From assembly GCA_002480525.1 (NCBI GenBank), contig DLCH01000043.1, positions 1 through 19,859 on the forward strand: 19,859 bases of DNA, in the 5' to 3' direction. A program made the translations under genes and the position numbers. Below are positions 6,320-14,581 of the stretch, piece by piece. Origin of the DNA: Gammaproteobacteria bacterium UBA7803. Lineage in GTDB: Bacteria; Pseudomonadota; Gammaproteobacteria; Pseudomonadales; Azotimanducaceae. Within the stretch, counting starts at the first letter, position 1; each line of letters starts with the position of its first letter. Below the pieces are notes generated by a model. It made no database searches, had not been told where the DNA came from, and was given only the letters and a program-made list of their open reading frames with translations.

Positions 6320-7273
6320 ATGGCTGGATTGGAATCGAGCGGTGACCTCGACTGGAACCTGGTGCGCACCTTCATTGCGGTGGCGGACCGGGGCAGTCTG
6401 TCTGCGGCGGCCCGGGAGCTCGGGCTCGCGCATCCCACCGTGGCGCGTCACATCCAGAATCTCGAGGCCGCCCTCGGCCTGACGCTGTTCGACCGCCGGG
6501 CCACCGGACTCAAGCTCAACGACGCCGGCCGGCGTCTGGCGGTGTCCGCCCGGGAGATGCTCGACGGCGCACGCGCCTTCGAGCGGGCGTCCCGGGCTGT
6601 CACCTCCCGGGCGTCGGGCCGCGTCCGCATCACCGCGTCGGAGTTCATCGCCGATGTCTTTCCGGACCTGCTGTCGCCGCTGCGCCGGGTCGGTGACGAG
6701 GGCCTGATCAACATCGAACTGCTCATCGCCAATCACCAGCTCAATCTGCTCCAGGGCGAGGCCGACATCGCCATCCGCCACGTCGAACCCCAGCAGCAGG
6801 AACTGGTGTGCCGGCGACTCGCCGGTCTGCCGGCGGGGCTGTATGCCAGCCGTGGCTACGTGGCGGAGCGGGGCATGCCCACGCTGGCGACGTTCCGCGA
6901 CCACTGGTTCATCGACGGCGTGCAGTCGCCGCGGCTGGCTCGGCATGCCCGGCGGATGGGGTATCCGGTGGGCAAGGATCAGCTCGTGTTCCGCAGCGAC
7001 AACTTCGCCGGCCGGCTGTCCGGCGCGGAGGCTGGCTGGGGCATCACCGTGGTGCCCCTGCACGTGGCGGCGGGCCGGGAGGGGCTGGTCCGGGTTCTCA
7101 CGGAAGTGCCGTTCACGGAGATCGAAATGTGGCTGGTGGGGCGCCAGGAGGTGCGGACCACGCCGTTCCTGCGCGATGCCTTCGCCACCGCCGGCGACAC
7201 CCTGAACGCCTTCGTCGCCTCCCTCAGCGCGCCGGCCGGGCCCGGCGCGGTGCCGGTGGCCCGCACCGGATGA
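6320..7273 (+). CDS. LysR-type transcriptional regulator
   Basis: A 317-residue protein. Residues 10-70 form the LysR winged helix-turn-helix (LDWNLVRTFIAVADRGSLSAAARELGLAHPTVARHIQNLE in outline, then LFDRR near 55). Residues 90-300 form the substrate-binding domain that senses a small ligand. The start ATG 6320 has no strong Shine-Dalgarno; another ATG at 6309 is out of frame. It is divergent from the small secreted protein gene and lies 71 bases upstream of the diiron oxygenase gene on the same strand. By the usual behaviour of the family it controls the divergent gene, itself, or the downstream cassette. Its ligand is unknown. Confidence 0.92.
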   Translation: MAGLESSGDLDWNLVRTFIAVADRGSLSAAARELGLAHPTVARHIQNLEAALGLTLFDRRATGLKLNDAGRRLAVSAREMLDGARAFERASRAVTSRASGRVRITASEFIADVFPDLLSPLRRVGDEGLINIELLIANHQLNLLQGEADIAIRHVEPQQQELVCRRLAGLPAGLYASRGYVAERGMPTLATFRDHWFIDGVQSPRLARHARRMGYPVGKDQLVFRSDNFAGRLSGAEAGWGITVVPLHVAAGREGLVRVLTEVPFTEIEMWLVGRQEVRTTPFLRDAFATAGDTLNAFVASLSAPAGPGAVPVARTG

Positions 7274-7274
7274 C

Positions 7275-7288
7275 TTGATCAGGATCAA
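7275..7288 (+). promoter_or_regulatory. FNR/ANR-type binding box
   Basis: TTGATCAGGATCAA matches the established consensus TTGAT-N4-ATCAA at all ten defined positions, and the symmetry extends one base each way. The centre (7281.5) is about 41 bases upstream of 7323, and a CATGAT -10-like hexamer sits at 7310-7315, so the geometry matches a class II activated promoter for the diiron cassette. It starts one base after the lysR stop. Confidence 0.65.
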
Positions 7289-7310
7289 GGCTGTCCCGTC
7301 GCGCCGCTGC

Positions 7311-7329
7311 ATGATCGGGGTTCGATCAT
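7311..7329 (+). promoter_or_regulatory. Dyad overlapping the predicted -10 and start site
   Basis: ATGATCG (7311-7317) and CGATCAT (7323-7329) are perfect 7-bp arms around GGGTT. It overlaps the -10-like hexamer and predicted transcription start, so a protein bound here would block the promoter; as RNA it could form a 5' stem. It lies 15 bases before the diiron gene start. Confidence 0.5.
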
Positions 7330-7344
7330 CAGCGGAGAGAGACC

Positions 7345-8418
7345 ATGGCAGCCGTCGCGAAAGACATCACCCGCCCGCACTCCGAAACCTTCGAGACCGT
7401 CATGCAGGTCGCGTGGAACTTCGACTACGCGGGCCAGGTGGCGAAGATCGACGACCTCTATCAGCGCGCGAAGGACAATCAGTGGGACGCCGCCGGGCTC
7501 GACTGGGACACGCCCATCGATCCGTCCAACCCGATCATCGCGCCCGAGCACAGCCAGTACGCGCGCATGCCGTTCTTTCAGCGGCTGTCCCAGAAACAGC
7601 AGGAGACGTTCTCGGCCCACTCCACGGCCCAGATGCTGTCCCAGTTCCTGCACGGCGAGCAGGGCGCGCTGCTGACCGCGGCCACGGTGGCCCACGGCGT
7701 GCCGGACACCAAGGCCAAGTGGTATGCCGCCACCCAGACCATGGACGAAGCGCGCCACGTCGAGGCCTACGACCGCTACGTCGACAAGATCGCCATCCAC
7801 TACCCGATGGTGCCGTGGCTGAAGCTGCTCATCGACACCACCCTGCAGACCAACAACTTCTGCAAGGTGATGATCGGCATGAACATGATCGTCGAGGGGC
7901 TCGCGCTGGGCGCCTTCAACAACATGTACAAGCAGACCGAGGAGCCGCTGCTGAAGTCCATCACCTTCAACGTGATGCGCGACGAGTCGCGGCACGTGTC
8001 CTTCGGCCACGTCTACCTGACGCCGACGGTGGCGGCCCTGCATCCGGACGAGCGCGAGGATCTGGCCCAGTTCGCCTTCGATGCGGTGAAGATCATCATG
8101 GACGGGCAGATGGCGCCCATGGACCAGGGCTTCCTCAAGGTGCTCGAGGTCAGCGGCATCGATCCGGAAGATTTCGCCGCCGGCATGAAGGAGGCGGCCG
8201 AGGCCGGTATCACCCGCGAGCTGCCGCCGGGACAGATCCATTCGGTCAACGACCTGATGATGCCGTCCCTGGTCCGGGCCGGCCTGGTGACGCCGCGCAC
8301 CAAGGCGCTGTTCGAGGCAGCCGGCATTCCGGTGAACGCCGACCTCACCGTGCTCGAGGCGATGGAGGACCGCAAGTCCGACGCCAACGTGCTCAACGCC
8401 GCCCAGGCGGCTTACTGA
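7345..8418 (+). CDS. Ferritin-like diiron oxygenase (R2-like/AurF-like superfamily)
   Basis: A 357-residue helical protein with a complete carboxylate-bridged diiron ligand set: Glu105 (HGEQG), Glu135 and His138 (DEARH), Glu184 (IVEG), Glu214 and His217 (DESRH). The E-~30-ExxH repeat is the ferritin-like oxygenase/R2 pattern, and the length fits oxygenases rather than iron-storage ferritins. Such enzymes activate O2 to hydroxylate, N-oxygenate or desaturate small molecules and need an electron donor. A ferredoxin gene two positions downstream fits that need. The start has GGAGAGAG upstream. The substrate cannot be inferred. An FNR-type box precedes it. There is no signal peptide, so it is cytosolic. 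The superfamily is confident, the activity is not. Confidence 0.8.
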   Translation: MAAVAKDITRPHSETFETVMQVAWNFDYAGQVAKIDDLYQRAKDNQWDAAGLDWDTPIDPSNPIIAPEHSQYARMPFFQRLSQKQQETFSAHSTAQMLSQFLHGEQGALLTAATVAHGVPDTKAKWYAATQTMDEARHVEAYDRYVDKIAIHYPMVPWLKLLIDTTLQTNNFCKVMIGMNMIVEGLALGAFNNMYKQTEEPLLKSITFNVMRDESRHVSFGHVYLTPTVAALHPDEREDLAQFAFDAVKIIMDGQMAPMDQGFLKVLEVSGIDPEDFAAGMKEAAEAGITRELPPGQIHSVNDLMMPSLVRAGLVTPRTKALFEAAGIPVNADLTVLEAMEDRKSDANVLNAAQAAY

Positions 8419-8433
8419 GGCGGAGGTCAGGGG

Positions 8434-9201
8434 GTGAAGTTCGAGGCCCTCACCGGTCCGGGTCTGCTCGGGGCGCTGCCCGAGGCGGCGCTGGTCATCG
8501 ACGGTGACGGCGTCATCGTCGCGGGCAACGCCCTGGCGGATGCCGTACTGGCGACACCGGAGACGCCGGTGGGCGAGACCATCGTCACCTTCCTGCCGGA
8601 GCACGAGCGCAACCGGCTCGACCCGCTGGCCTGGCTGCGGCGCTGGGCCGACCGTCCCGAGGCCCCGGAGCTGGCCCATGTGCGGCTGTGGTGCCGCGCC
8701 CGGGACGGCAGCGACAAGGCACTGCGCGTTCGCGTCGGGGCGTTGCCGACGGAGCCGGTGTGCTATCTGGTCATGCTGGCCGACGTCACCGAGGAGCAGG
8801 CGCGCCAGTACCGGACGCGGGCGGCCCACCGCCTCGCCGCCCGGGTGCTGGCGATCTGCGCCGACGGCATCGTCAACGTCGACGAGTCCCTGCGGGTGAG
8901 CTACGCGAATCCCGCCGCCGAGCGCCTGTTCGGCTACGACGCCGGCGAACTGGTGGGCCGGCCACTTGCGGAGCTGCTGCCCGAGCGGTACCGGGCCGAC
9001 CACGAGCGCTACATGCGGGATTTCGCCGGGGAGGCGTCGCCGTCCCGGCTGATGGGGCAGCGTGCAGCCATCCGCGGTCTCACCCGGGACGGTCGGGAGC
9101 TGCCGCTGGATGCGTCCATCACCAAGGTCACCACCGACCGGGGACTGGTGTTCTGCGCCATTCTCCGGGAGGCCGCCCCCGCGCCCGGCCAGGTCGCCTG
9201 A
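8434..9201 (+). CDS. Tandem PAS-domain protein without output domain
   Basis: A 255-residue cytosolic protein starting at GTG 8434 behind GGAGGTCAGG, 15 bases after the diiron gene. Residues about 8-118 form a first PAS-like domain (LPEAALVIDGDGVIVAGNALADAVL... to YLVMLADVTEEQ). Residues about 130-245 form a clear second PAS domain (ICADGIVNVDESLRVSYANPAAERLFGY in outline, then VGRPLAELLPERYR). No kinase, cyclase, GGDEF, EAL, HTH or methyl-accepting part follows. It may sense oxygen, redox state or a ligand and act by binding a partner, most likely the diiron enzyme or ferredoxin encoded on either side. No heme or flavin ligand could be assigned. Confidence 0.8.
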   Translation: MKFEALTGPGLLGALPEAALVIDGDGVIVAGNALADAVLATPETPVGETIVTFLPEHERNRLDPLAWLRRWADRPEAPELAHVRLWCRARDGSDKALRVRVGALPTEPVCYLVMLADVTEEQARQYRTRAAHRLAARVLAICADGIVNVDESLRVSYANPAAERLFGYDAGELVGRPLAELLPERYRADHERYMRDFAGEASPSRLMGQRAAIRGLTRDGRELPLDASITKVTTDRGLVFCAILREAAPAPGQVA

Positions 9202-9203
9202 GC

Positions 9204-9524
9204 ATGCCGTCCATCACCTACGTGGAGGTCAACGGCACGGAGCACACGGTGGAGGTGCCCGTCGGTACCTCGCTGATGCAGGGGGCGGTGGATCACGCCG
9301 TGCCCGGCATCGAGGGAGACTGCGGCGGCATGTGCGCCTGCGGGACCTGTCACGTCTACGTGCCGGAGTCGTTCGCAGCGCTCACCGGCACGCCCGAGGA
9401 GCTGGAGTCGGCGATGCTGGAGTTCGCCTTCGACGTCGACGCGCGCAGCCGGCTGTCCTGTCAGATACTGGTGTCCGAGGAGATGGACGGCCTGCGCGTG
9501 CTCATGCCGGCGCGGCAGTACTGA
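9204..9524 (+). CDS. [2Fe-2S] ferredoxin, adrenodoxin type
   Basis: A 106-residue ferredoxin. The cluster cysteines follow C-x5-C-x2-C-x36-C: Cys40, Cys46, Cys49 and Cys86, within DCGGMCACGTCHVYV and RLSCQILV. Cys44 is extra. This is the class that feeds electrons to cytochromes P450 and other oxygenases. ATG 9204 lies two bases past the PAS gene stop, with only a weak AGGT site, so translation is probably coupled. It is the likely electron donor to the diiron oxygenase at the head of the operon. No matching ferredoxin reductase gene is in the window. Confidence 0.9.
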   Translation: MPSITYVEVNGTEHTVEVPVGTSLMQGAVDHAVPGIEGDCGGMCACGTCHVYVPESFAALTGTPEELESAMLEFAFDVDARSRLSCQILVSEEMDGLRVLMPARQY

Positions 9525-9529
9525 CGGCG

Positions 9530-9552
9530 GGCGTCGCTTCGGAGCGTCCCGG
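9530..9552. terminator. Weak hairpin between convergent genes
   Basis: CGCT (9535-9538), TCGG loop, AGCG (9543-9546), with further G/C pairing outside a mismatch, sits in the 36-base gap between the convergent ferredoxin and permease genes. There is no T-run. It is only suggestive. Confidence 0.25.
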
Positions 9553-9560
9553 GTGGCCGC

Positions 9561-10874
9561 TCATCCCGGGTTGCGGCGGACGCCGCCGGCTTTGACCGTC
9601 AGCCAGTAGAACAGCGCGCCGGTGGCGACGATGCCGAGGCCGAGCAGGCCTTCCTGGGGCCGCTCCAGCAGGATGTAGGTCAGCGTCCAGCCGGTGAAGC
9701 CGAGAAAGATCAGCGGCGGCAGCGGATAGGCCGCCGCCCGGTAGGGCCGGGGCAGGTCCGGACGGCGCCAGCGCAGCACGAACACGCCCAGCACCGAGAA
9801 GAACGTGTTGAGCCCCAGCGTGAATCCGGCGAACACCAGAATCGACTCGAACGACGCCGTCAGGATGAAGGTCAGCGCCAGGCCCGACTGCAGCGCCACC
9901 GCCAGATCCGGCACGCCGTGGCGGTTGGTCCGGGCTAGCAGCCGGAAGGCGCGGAAGTCCTGCCCCATCACCTGCAGCACCCGCGGCCCGGCGAGCACCA
10001 TAGCGCTGACGGTCGAGATCAGCAGCGCGGCCAGGATGACGCCCATGATGCTGGCGCCGGCGCCGCCGAAGGCGTGGGTGGCGGCCACGTAGCCGATCTC
10101 GATGCGCCCGGCCATGGCGTCCATGGGGGCGACGTGCAGGAACGTGAAGTTGAGCAGCAGGTACAGCCCCATCACCACCAGCGTGCCGACGATCAGCACC
10201 CGTGACAGATTGCGCTGGGGGTCGTCGAGCTCGCTGGTGAGATAGGTCGCCGCATTCCAGCCGGTGTAGGCGTAGTTCACGTAGATCAGCGCCACGGCGA
10301 AGGCGCCGCTGGCCAGCAGGCCGCCGTCACCGGCCGCGGGCAGGAATCGCACGTCCTGGGGTTCGCCCACCAGCACCCAGGCGAGCACGCAGAAGCCCAG
10401 GATCAGCAGCACCTTCAGCACCGTGAACGCGCGCTGCACGCCGCCGCTGTTGCGCCGGCTGCTGGCGTGCACCGCGGTCAGCGCCAGCACCAGGCCGCAG
10501 GCCAGCCAGGTGGGCGAGAGCGACGGAAACACCGACGCCAGATAGGTGCCGAAAGTGATGGCGGCCAGCGCCGTCGGCGCGGCGAAACCGATGGTGGCGG
10601 ACACCCAGCCGGAGACGTAGCCCGCCGCGGGATGGTAGATCTCCGAGAGGAAGTTGTACTCGCCGCCGGAGCGGGGCAGGGCGGCGCCGAGCTCGGCGTA
10701 GCTGAGCGCCCCGCACAGCGCGGTCAGGCCACCCACCGCCCACAGCATCATCAGCACGAAGCCGGACTGAATGTCGAGGAGCTGAAAGCCCAGGCTGGTG
10801 AACACCCCGGTGCCGATCATGTTGGCCACGACCACGGCCATGGCGGTGTTGGGGCTGAAGCGGACTTCCTGCAT
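9561..10874 (-). CDS. APC-family amino acid/polyamine permease
   Basis: A 437-residue integral membrane protein with about 12 hydrophobic segments. The first helix holds the APC signature (VVVANMIGTGVFTSLGF), and helix 3 onwards has LSYAELGAALPRSGGEYNF, both typical of amino acid-polyamine-organocation transporters, which import or exchange amino acids at the inner membrane. The start ATG 10874 has a weak upstream site and follows the lipoprotein stop by 19 bases, so the two are probably one transcript. A substrate within the family cannot be assigned. Confidence 0.9.
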   Translation of the reverse strand: MQEVRFSPNTAMAVVVANMIGTGVFTSLGFQLLDIQSGFVLMMLWAVGGLTALCGALSYAELGAALPRSGGEYNFLSEIYHPAAGYVSGWVSATIGFAAPTALAAITFGTYLASVFPSLSPTWLACGLVLALTAVHASSRRNSGGVQRAFTVLKVLLILGFCVLAWVLVGEPQDVRFLPAAGDGGLLASGAFAVALIYVNYAYTGWNAATYLTSELDDPQRNLSRVLIVGTLVVMGLYLLLNFTFLHVAPMDAMAGRIEIGYVAATHAFGGAGASIMGVILAALLISTVSAMVLAGPRVLQVMGQDFRAFRLLARTNRHGVPDLAVALQSGLALTFILTASFESILVFAGFTLGLNTFFSVLGVFVLRWRRPDLPRPYRAAAYPLPPLIFLGFTGWTLTYILLERPQEGLLGLGIVATGALFYWLTVKAGGVRRNPG

Positions 10875-10893
10875 GGGCCGTCGCGGGGCGGGC

Positions 10894-11334
10894 TCAGCGG
10901 CGGTCGAGGCGGAACACCAGCGCCTTGTCGAGCCAGTTCTGGTCCTGGTCCATGTCGTACTTCTCGGCGTAGCGGCGGGCCACGGCCCGGCGCTCCTCCT
11001 TGTCGGTGACGGGGCGGGCGAGCAGCGGATACAGGGTGTTGCCGACCCGCAGCCGCACCCGCGGGTCCTCGGCGATGTACTCGCTCCAGCGGGTGCCGTC
11101 CGGCCCCGTGCCGATGTAGGCGTCCCTGCCGATGCCGACCGCCCAGATGTTCACCGAGTAGGGGTCGTTGGGACGGGTCTCGAGCTGAAACGTCTCTTCG
11201 TCGCGCAGCACCGTCCAGTCCTCCGGCGGCGTCTGCACGTCACCGGACAGGGCGCCGCCGGAGAACACGATGAACGGCTCGGAGCAGCCCGTCAGGCACA
11301 GCAGCGCGAACGGCAGGATCAGCAATCGGCACAT
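10894..11334 (-). CDS. Small lipoprotein of unknown function
   Basis: A 146-residue protein with a lipoprotein signal peptide and lipobox LTGC (Cys17). Ser at +2 predicts outer-membrane sorting. The mature part contains a run of likely strands (VLRDEETFQLETRP, VNIWAVGIGRDAYIGTG, VRLRVGNTLYPLLARPV) that is reminiscent of the split beta-barrel found in flavin/F420-type PNPOx-like proteins, but I would not assign cofactor binding. The C-terminal 40 residues are helical and charged. It is upstream of the APC permease in the same direction and divergent from the zinc dehydrogenase. Confidence 0.7.
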   Translation of the reverse strand: MCRLLILPFALLCLTGCSEPFIVFSGGALSGDVQTPPEDWTVLRDEETFQLETRPNDPYSVNIWAVGIGRDAYIGTGPDGTRWSEYIAEDPRVRLRVGNTLYPLLARPVTDKEERRAVARRYAEKYDMDQDQNWLDKALVFRLDRR

Positions 11335-11448
11335 GGTCTCAGCATAGACGGCTTCGTGGTCGGTGGGACTCGGGGCCCATTAGCGCGAAATCGGCCCGAT
11401 AAGTAAACTGCTTTCTGCCACGGGATTTCCGCTGTGGAGAACGCCGCG

Positions 11449-12435
11449 ATGCAGACCATGCGCGCCATGCAGCTCGACCGCCCCGGAGGCCGTCTGGAAG
11501 CCGTCGAGCTGCCGGTTCCGGAGCCCGGTCCCGGCGAGGTGCTGCTGCGGGTCTCGGCCTGCGGCGTGTGCCGCACCGATCTGCACATCGTCGACGGCGA
11601 CATCGCCGAGGGGCGCTATCCCGTCGTCCCCGGTCATCAGATCGTCGGCGAGGTGGTGCGCGGCGCCGGCGGTCTCGCCGCCGGCACGCGGGTGGGGGTG
11701 CCCTGGCTCGGCAGCACCTGCGGCCAGTGCGGTTACTGCACCAGCGGCCGCGAGAATCTCTGCGACGACGCCGAGTTCACCGGCTATCAGCGGCCCGGCG
11801 GGTTCGCCGAGTACGCGGTGGCCGACGCCCGGTTCTGCTTTCCGCTACCCGACGGCTATCCGGACGACCAGGCGGCGCCGCTGCTGTGCGCCGGACTGAT
11901 CGGCTACCGGGCCCTGGCGATGGCCGGCGATGCGGCCCGGCTCGGCTTCTACGGGTTCGGCGCCGCCGCCCACATCCTCACCCAGATTGCTGCCTGGCAG
12001 GGCCGGGCCGTGTACGCCTTCACCCGGGACGGCGACGCCGCCGGCCAGGCCTTCGCCCGCCGGCTGGGGGCCGTTTGGGCCGGCGGCTCCGGCGACGCGT
12101 CGCCGGAGCCCCTCGACGCCGCGATCCTGTTCGCGCCGGCCGGGGAACTGGTGCCGCGCTCCCTGACCCACGTGCGCAAGGGCGGGCAGGTGATCTGCGC
12201 GGGCATTCACATGTCCGACATTCCGTCCTTTCCCTACCGGGACCTGTGGGGCGAGCGGGTGATCCGCTCCGTGGCGAACCTCACCCGGGCCGACGGGCGC
12301 ACCCTGCTGGAGCTGGCGCCGCGGGCCGGCGTACGCACCCAGGTCACCCGCTTTCCCCTGGCGGACACGGTGGCCGCCCTGGACGCGCTGCGGGCCGGGG
12401 AGATCGAGGGCGCCGCCGTGGTGGTGGTGGACTGA
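11449..12435 (+). CDS. Zinc-dependent alcohol dehydrogenase
   Basis: A 328-residue medium-chain dehydrogenase. Catalytic zinc ligands are Cys41 (CGVCRTDLH), His63 (PGHQIVGE) and Cys147. The structural zinc site is Cys91, Cys94, Cys97 and Cys105 (CGQCGYCTSGRENLC). The cofactor-binding turn is FYGFGAAAH (168-175), the GFGAAA variant known in the COG1064 group. These enzymes interconvert alcohols and aldehydes or ketones using NAD(P). The start is ATG 11449 with GGAGA 8 bases upstream; a GTG at 11434 is in frame but overlaps that site. It stands alone, with convergent and divergent neighbours. The substrate is unknown. Confidence 0.92.
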   Translation: MQTMRAMQLDRPGGRLEAVELPVPEPGPGEVLLRVSACGVCRTDLHIVDGDIAEGRYPVVPGHQIVGEVVRGAGGLAAGTRVGVPWLGSTCGQCGYCTSGRENLCDDAEFTGYQRPGGFAEYAVADARFCFPLPDGYPDDQAAPLLCAGLIGYRALAMAGDAARLGFYGFGAAAHILTQIAAWQGRAVYAFTRDGDAAGQAFARRLGAVWAGGSGDASPEPLDAAILFAPAGELVPRSLTHVRKGGQVICAGIHMSDIPSFPYRDLWGERVIRSVANLTRADGRTLLELAPRAGVRTQVTRFPLADTVAALDALRAGEIEGAAVVVVD

Positions 12436-12452
12436 GATGGGCGGGCCAGGGC

Positions 12453-13037
12453 TCAGAGGCTGCCGGTGCGTTCGAACACGCGTTTGTGCACGACCGCGGC
12501 GCTCTGGTTCGGGTTCAGCTTGACGGTGACGAGCAGCGTGCCGTCCCGCCGTACTTCGTACTCCTGGCTCACCTTCCGGCTGGTGGTTTCGTAGCGGCTG
12601 GTGAGCCGGCGGTCGTTCCACCGGCTGACCAGTCCCAGGTGGTTGCCGCGCCGCAGGGTGGCGCTGCCGACGCCCACCCACGTGATGTGCAGATCGTCGT
12701 CGAGGGGCTCGATGACGAGTTCCGAGCAGCGCAGCACCTCCGGGTCCCGGGGATTGCCGGAAACCTGGGGCAGTCCGTTGCCGCCCCCGCCGGTGCCGGG
12801 CAGCGGCACGCCGCCGACGCTGACCGAGGCGTTTGGCAGGCGGCTGAACGGCCCGGAACGGGTCTTCGGGCCATCTGGCTGCTCGGCGTGGGTCAGCTCC
12901 GGACTGAGGGTCCAGCGGCCGTACAGGTCGCGGTCGTCGGCCTGCGCGAGGGCGGCGGTGACCAGCAGCAGGACGACGGCCGGGAAACGCATCGGGATTC
13001 GCATCGTGTGTGCCATGTCCGTTGGAGTGCGCGCCAT
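12453..13037 (-). CDS. Exported protein of unknown function
   Basis: A 194-residue protein that I do not recognise. A Sec signal (MRFPAVVLLLVTAALAQA) starts at codon 16, so the true start may be one of the later ATGs (13016, 13004 or 12992) rather than 13037; none has a strong ribosome binding site. The mature part begins DDRDLYGRWTLSPELT, has a glycine-rich linker (PLPGTGGGGNGLP) near the middle, and ends in alternating beta-type strands (ITWVGVGSATLRRGNH, TSRYETTSRKVSQEYEVRRDG). The shape suggests a small periplasmic beta-barrel, lipocalin-like at best. It is convergent with the zinc dehydrogenase gene and divergent from the gene at 13140. Confidence 0.65.
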   Translation of the reverse strand: MARTPTDMAHTMRIPMRFPAVVLLLVTAALAQADDRDLYGRWTLSPELTHAEQPDGPKTRSGPFSRLPNASVSVGGVPLPGTGGGGNGLPQVSGNPRDPEVLRCSELVIEPLDDDLHITWVGVGSATLRRGNHLGLVSRWNDRRLTSRYETTSRKVSQEYEVRRDGTLLVTVKLNPNQSAAVVHKRVFERTGSL

Positions 13038-13139
13038 CCTGAAGGTTTCCCACCGGAATTCCGAATTGCGCCGCCTTGCCGTTCTCCGGGTTTTCCGTGA
13101 TCGTGGGCGGTGTCAGCTTGGCGGGTCAGGAGAACGGGC

Positions 13140-14369
13140 GTGAACGACCGCGAATTCGACGTGATCCTCTGGGGAGCCACCGGTTTCACCGGCCGGCTGG
13201 TGGCCGCGCATCTTCTGGAGCGCTACGGCGCCGGCGCCGGCGGGTTGCGCTGGGCGCTGGCGGGGCGCAGCGAGCAGAAGCTTGCAGAGGTGCGCGACGC
13301 GCTCGGCGGGGCCGCGGCGGCGCTGCCGCTGGTGATCGCGGACGCTGCGGACCAGTCGCTGCTGGACGTGCTGGCGTCCCGCACCCGGGTGATCTGCTCC
13401 ACGGTGGGGCCCTATGCCCGCTACGGGTCGGGGCTGGTGGCCGCCTGTGCGCACCATGGCACCCATTACTGCGATCTCACCGGCGAGGTGCACTGGATGC
13501 GCCGGATGATCGACACCCATCACGAGCGCGCGCGGGAGACCGGCGCGCGCATCGTCCACACCTGCGGCTTCGACAGCATCCCCTCGGATCTCGGCACGCT
13601 GTTCGTGCAGCGGGAGATGCAGCGGGCCCACGGCGCGGCGGCGACCATCGTCAAGTTCCGCGCCCGGGAGATGCGCGGCGGGTTCAGCGGCGGCACTGTC
13701 GCCAGCATGCTGGAGATGTTCGAGGAGGCCGACCGCGATCCGGAGGTCCGCGCGGTGCTCGCGGATCCCTACGGGCTGAACCCCCAGGGGCAGCGCCAGG
13801 GCCTGGACGGTCCGGAGCGCACCCTGCCGAGCTTCGACGCCGACCTCGGCGCCTGGGTCACGCCCTTCGTCATGGCGGCGATCAACACCCGGGTCGTGCG
13901 CCGCAGCAACGCGCTGCTGGGTCATGCCTGGGGGCACGACTTCCGCTACGACGAAGGCATGGTGATGCCGTTCGGGCCGTGGGGCTTTCCGCTGGCCGCC
14001 GGCGTCAGCGCCGGCTCCGCCGCGGTGTCCACGGCAGCCTCGTTCGGCGCCGTCCGGCGCCTGCTGACGCCGCTGCTGCCCCAGCCCGGGCAGGGGCCTT
14101 CGGAGCAGGCCCGGCGCAACGGTCTGTTCGTCATCGATCTGCTGGCCAAGTCGGCCGCCGACGGTCCGGTCGCGATCCGTGCCACGGTCCGGGGCGAAGG
14201 CGACCCGGGTTACGCGTCGACGTCGCGCATGCTCGGCGAGGCCGCCGCCTGTCTCGCCCTCGACGACCTGGATTCGCCCGGCGGCGTGCTCACCCCCGCG
14301 GTCGCGATGGGCGATGCGCTGCTGGCGCGGCTGCCCGTTCACGCGGGCGTCACCTTCGAGGTGGCCTGA
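13140..14369 (+). CDS. Saccharopine dehydrogenase-like / trans-acting enoyl reductase family protein
   Basis: A 409-residue NAD(P)-binding protein starting at GTG 13140, 7 bases after AGGAG. The N-terminus holds a Rossmann motif, ILWGATGFTGRLVAAHLLE (8-26), followed by LRWALAGRSEQKL. TVGPYARYGSGLVAAC and THYCDLTGE continue the saccharopine dehydrogenase NADP-binding domain, then HTCGFDSIPSDLG. Proteins of this type include the mycobacterial trans-acting enoyl reductases; most bacterial members have no proven reaction. The end of the frame at 14369 is followed by a gap of over 400 bases. Function beyond NAD(P)-dependent reduction is not assignable. Confidence 0.85.
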   Translation: MNDREFDVILWGATGFTGRLVAAHLLERYGAGAGGLRWALAGRSEQKLAEVRDALGGAAAALPLVIADAADQSLLDVLASRTRVICSTVGPYARYGSGLVAACAHHGTHYCDLTGEVHWMRRMIDTHHERARETGARIVHTCGFDSIPSDLGTLFVQREMQRAHGAAATIVKFRAREMRGGFSGGTVASMLEMFEEADRDPEVRAVLADPYGLNPQGQRQGLDGPERTLPSFDADLGAWVTPFVMAAINTRVVRRSNALLGHAWGHDFRYDEGMVMPFGPWGFPLAAGVSAGSAAVSTAASFGAVRRLLTPLLPQPGQGPSEQARRNGLFVIDLLAKSAADGPVAIRATVRGEGDPGYASTSRMLGEAAACLALDDLDSPGGVLTPAVAMGDALLARLPVHAGVTFEVA

Positions 14370-14581
14370 TGCGCGCCGGCGGCGCTGCGCGCCAGGCCTG
14401 TCCCGCCGGGTCCGGTGCGAAGCGGGGACGAGCGCCGCGCGCCGCAGCCAGACACGGGCAGGCGGGATCGGGAAGAAAGCATCGGGAAGGTCAGGCAGCG
14501 ACAGCGGGAAACGGACACGCCGGAGGCAGCCGGCAGGAAAGGGATGGGGGCGGGCCCGTTCGAGCGTTCTTTCACGTTTGC

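Noticed and set aside
7285..9003. 572-codon minus frame opposite the diiron and PAS genes
   Set aside because: Low-complexity shadow spanning two real genes and their gap.
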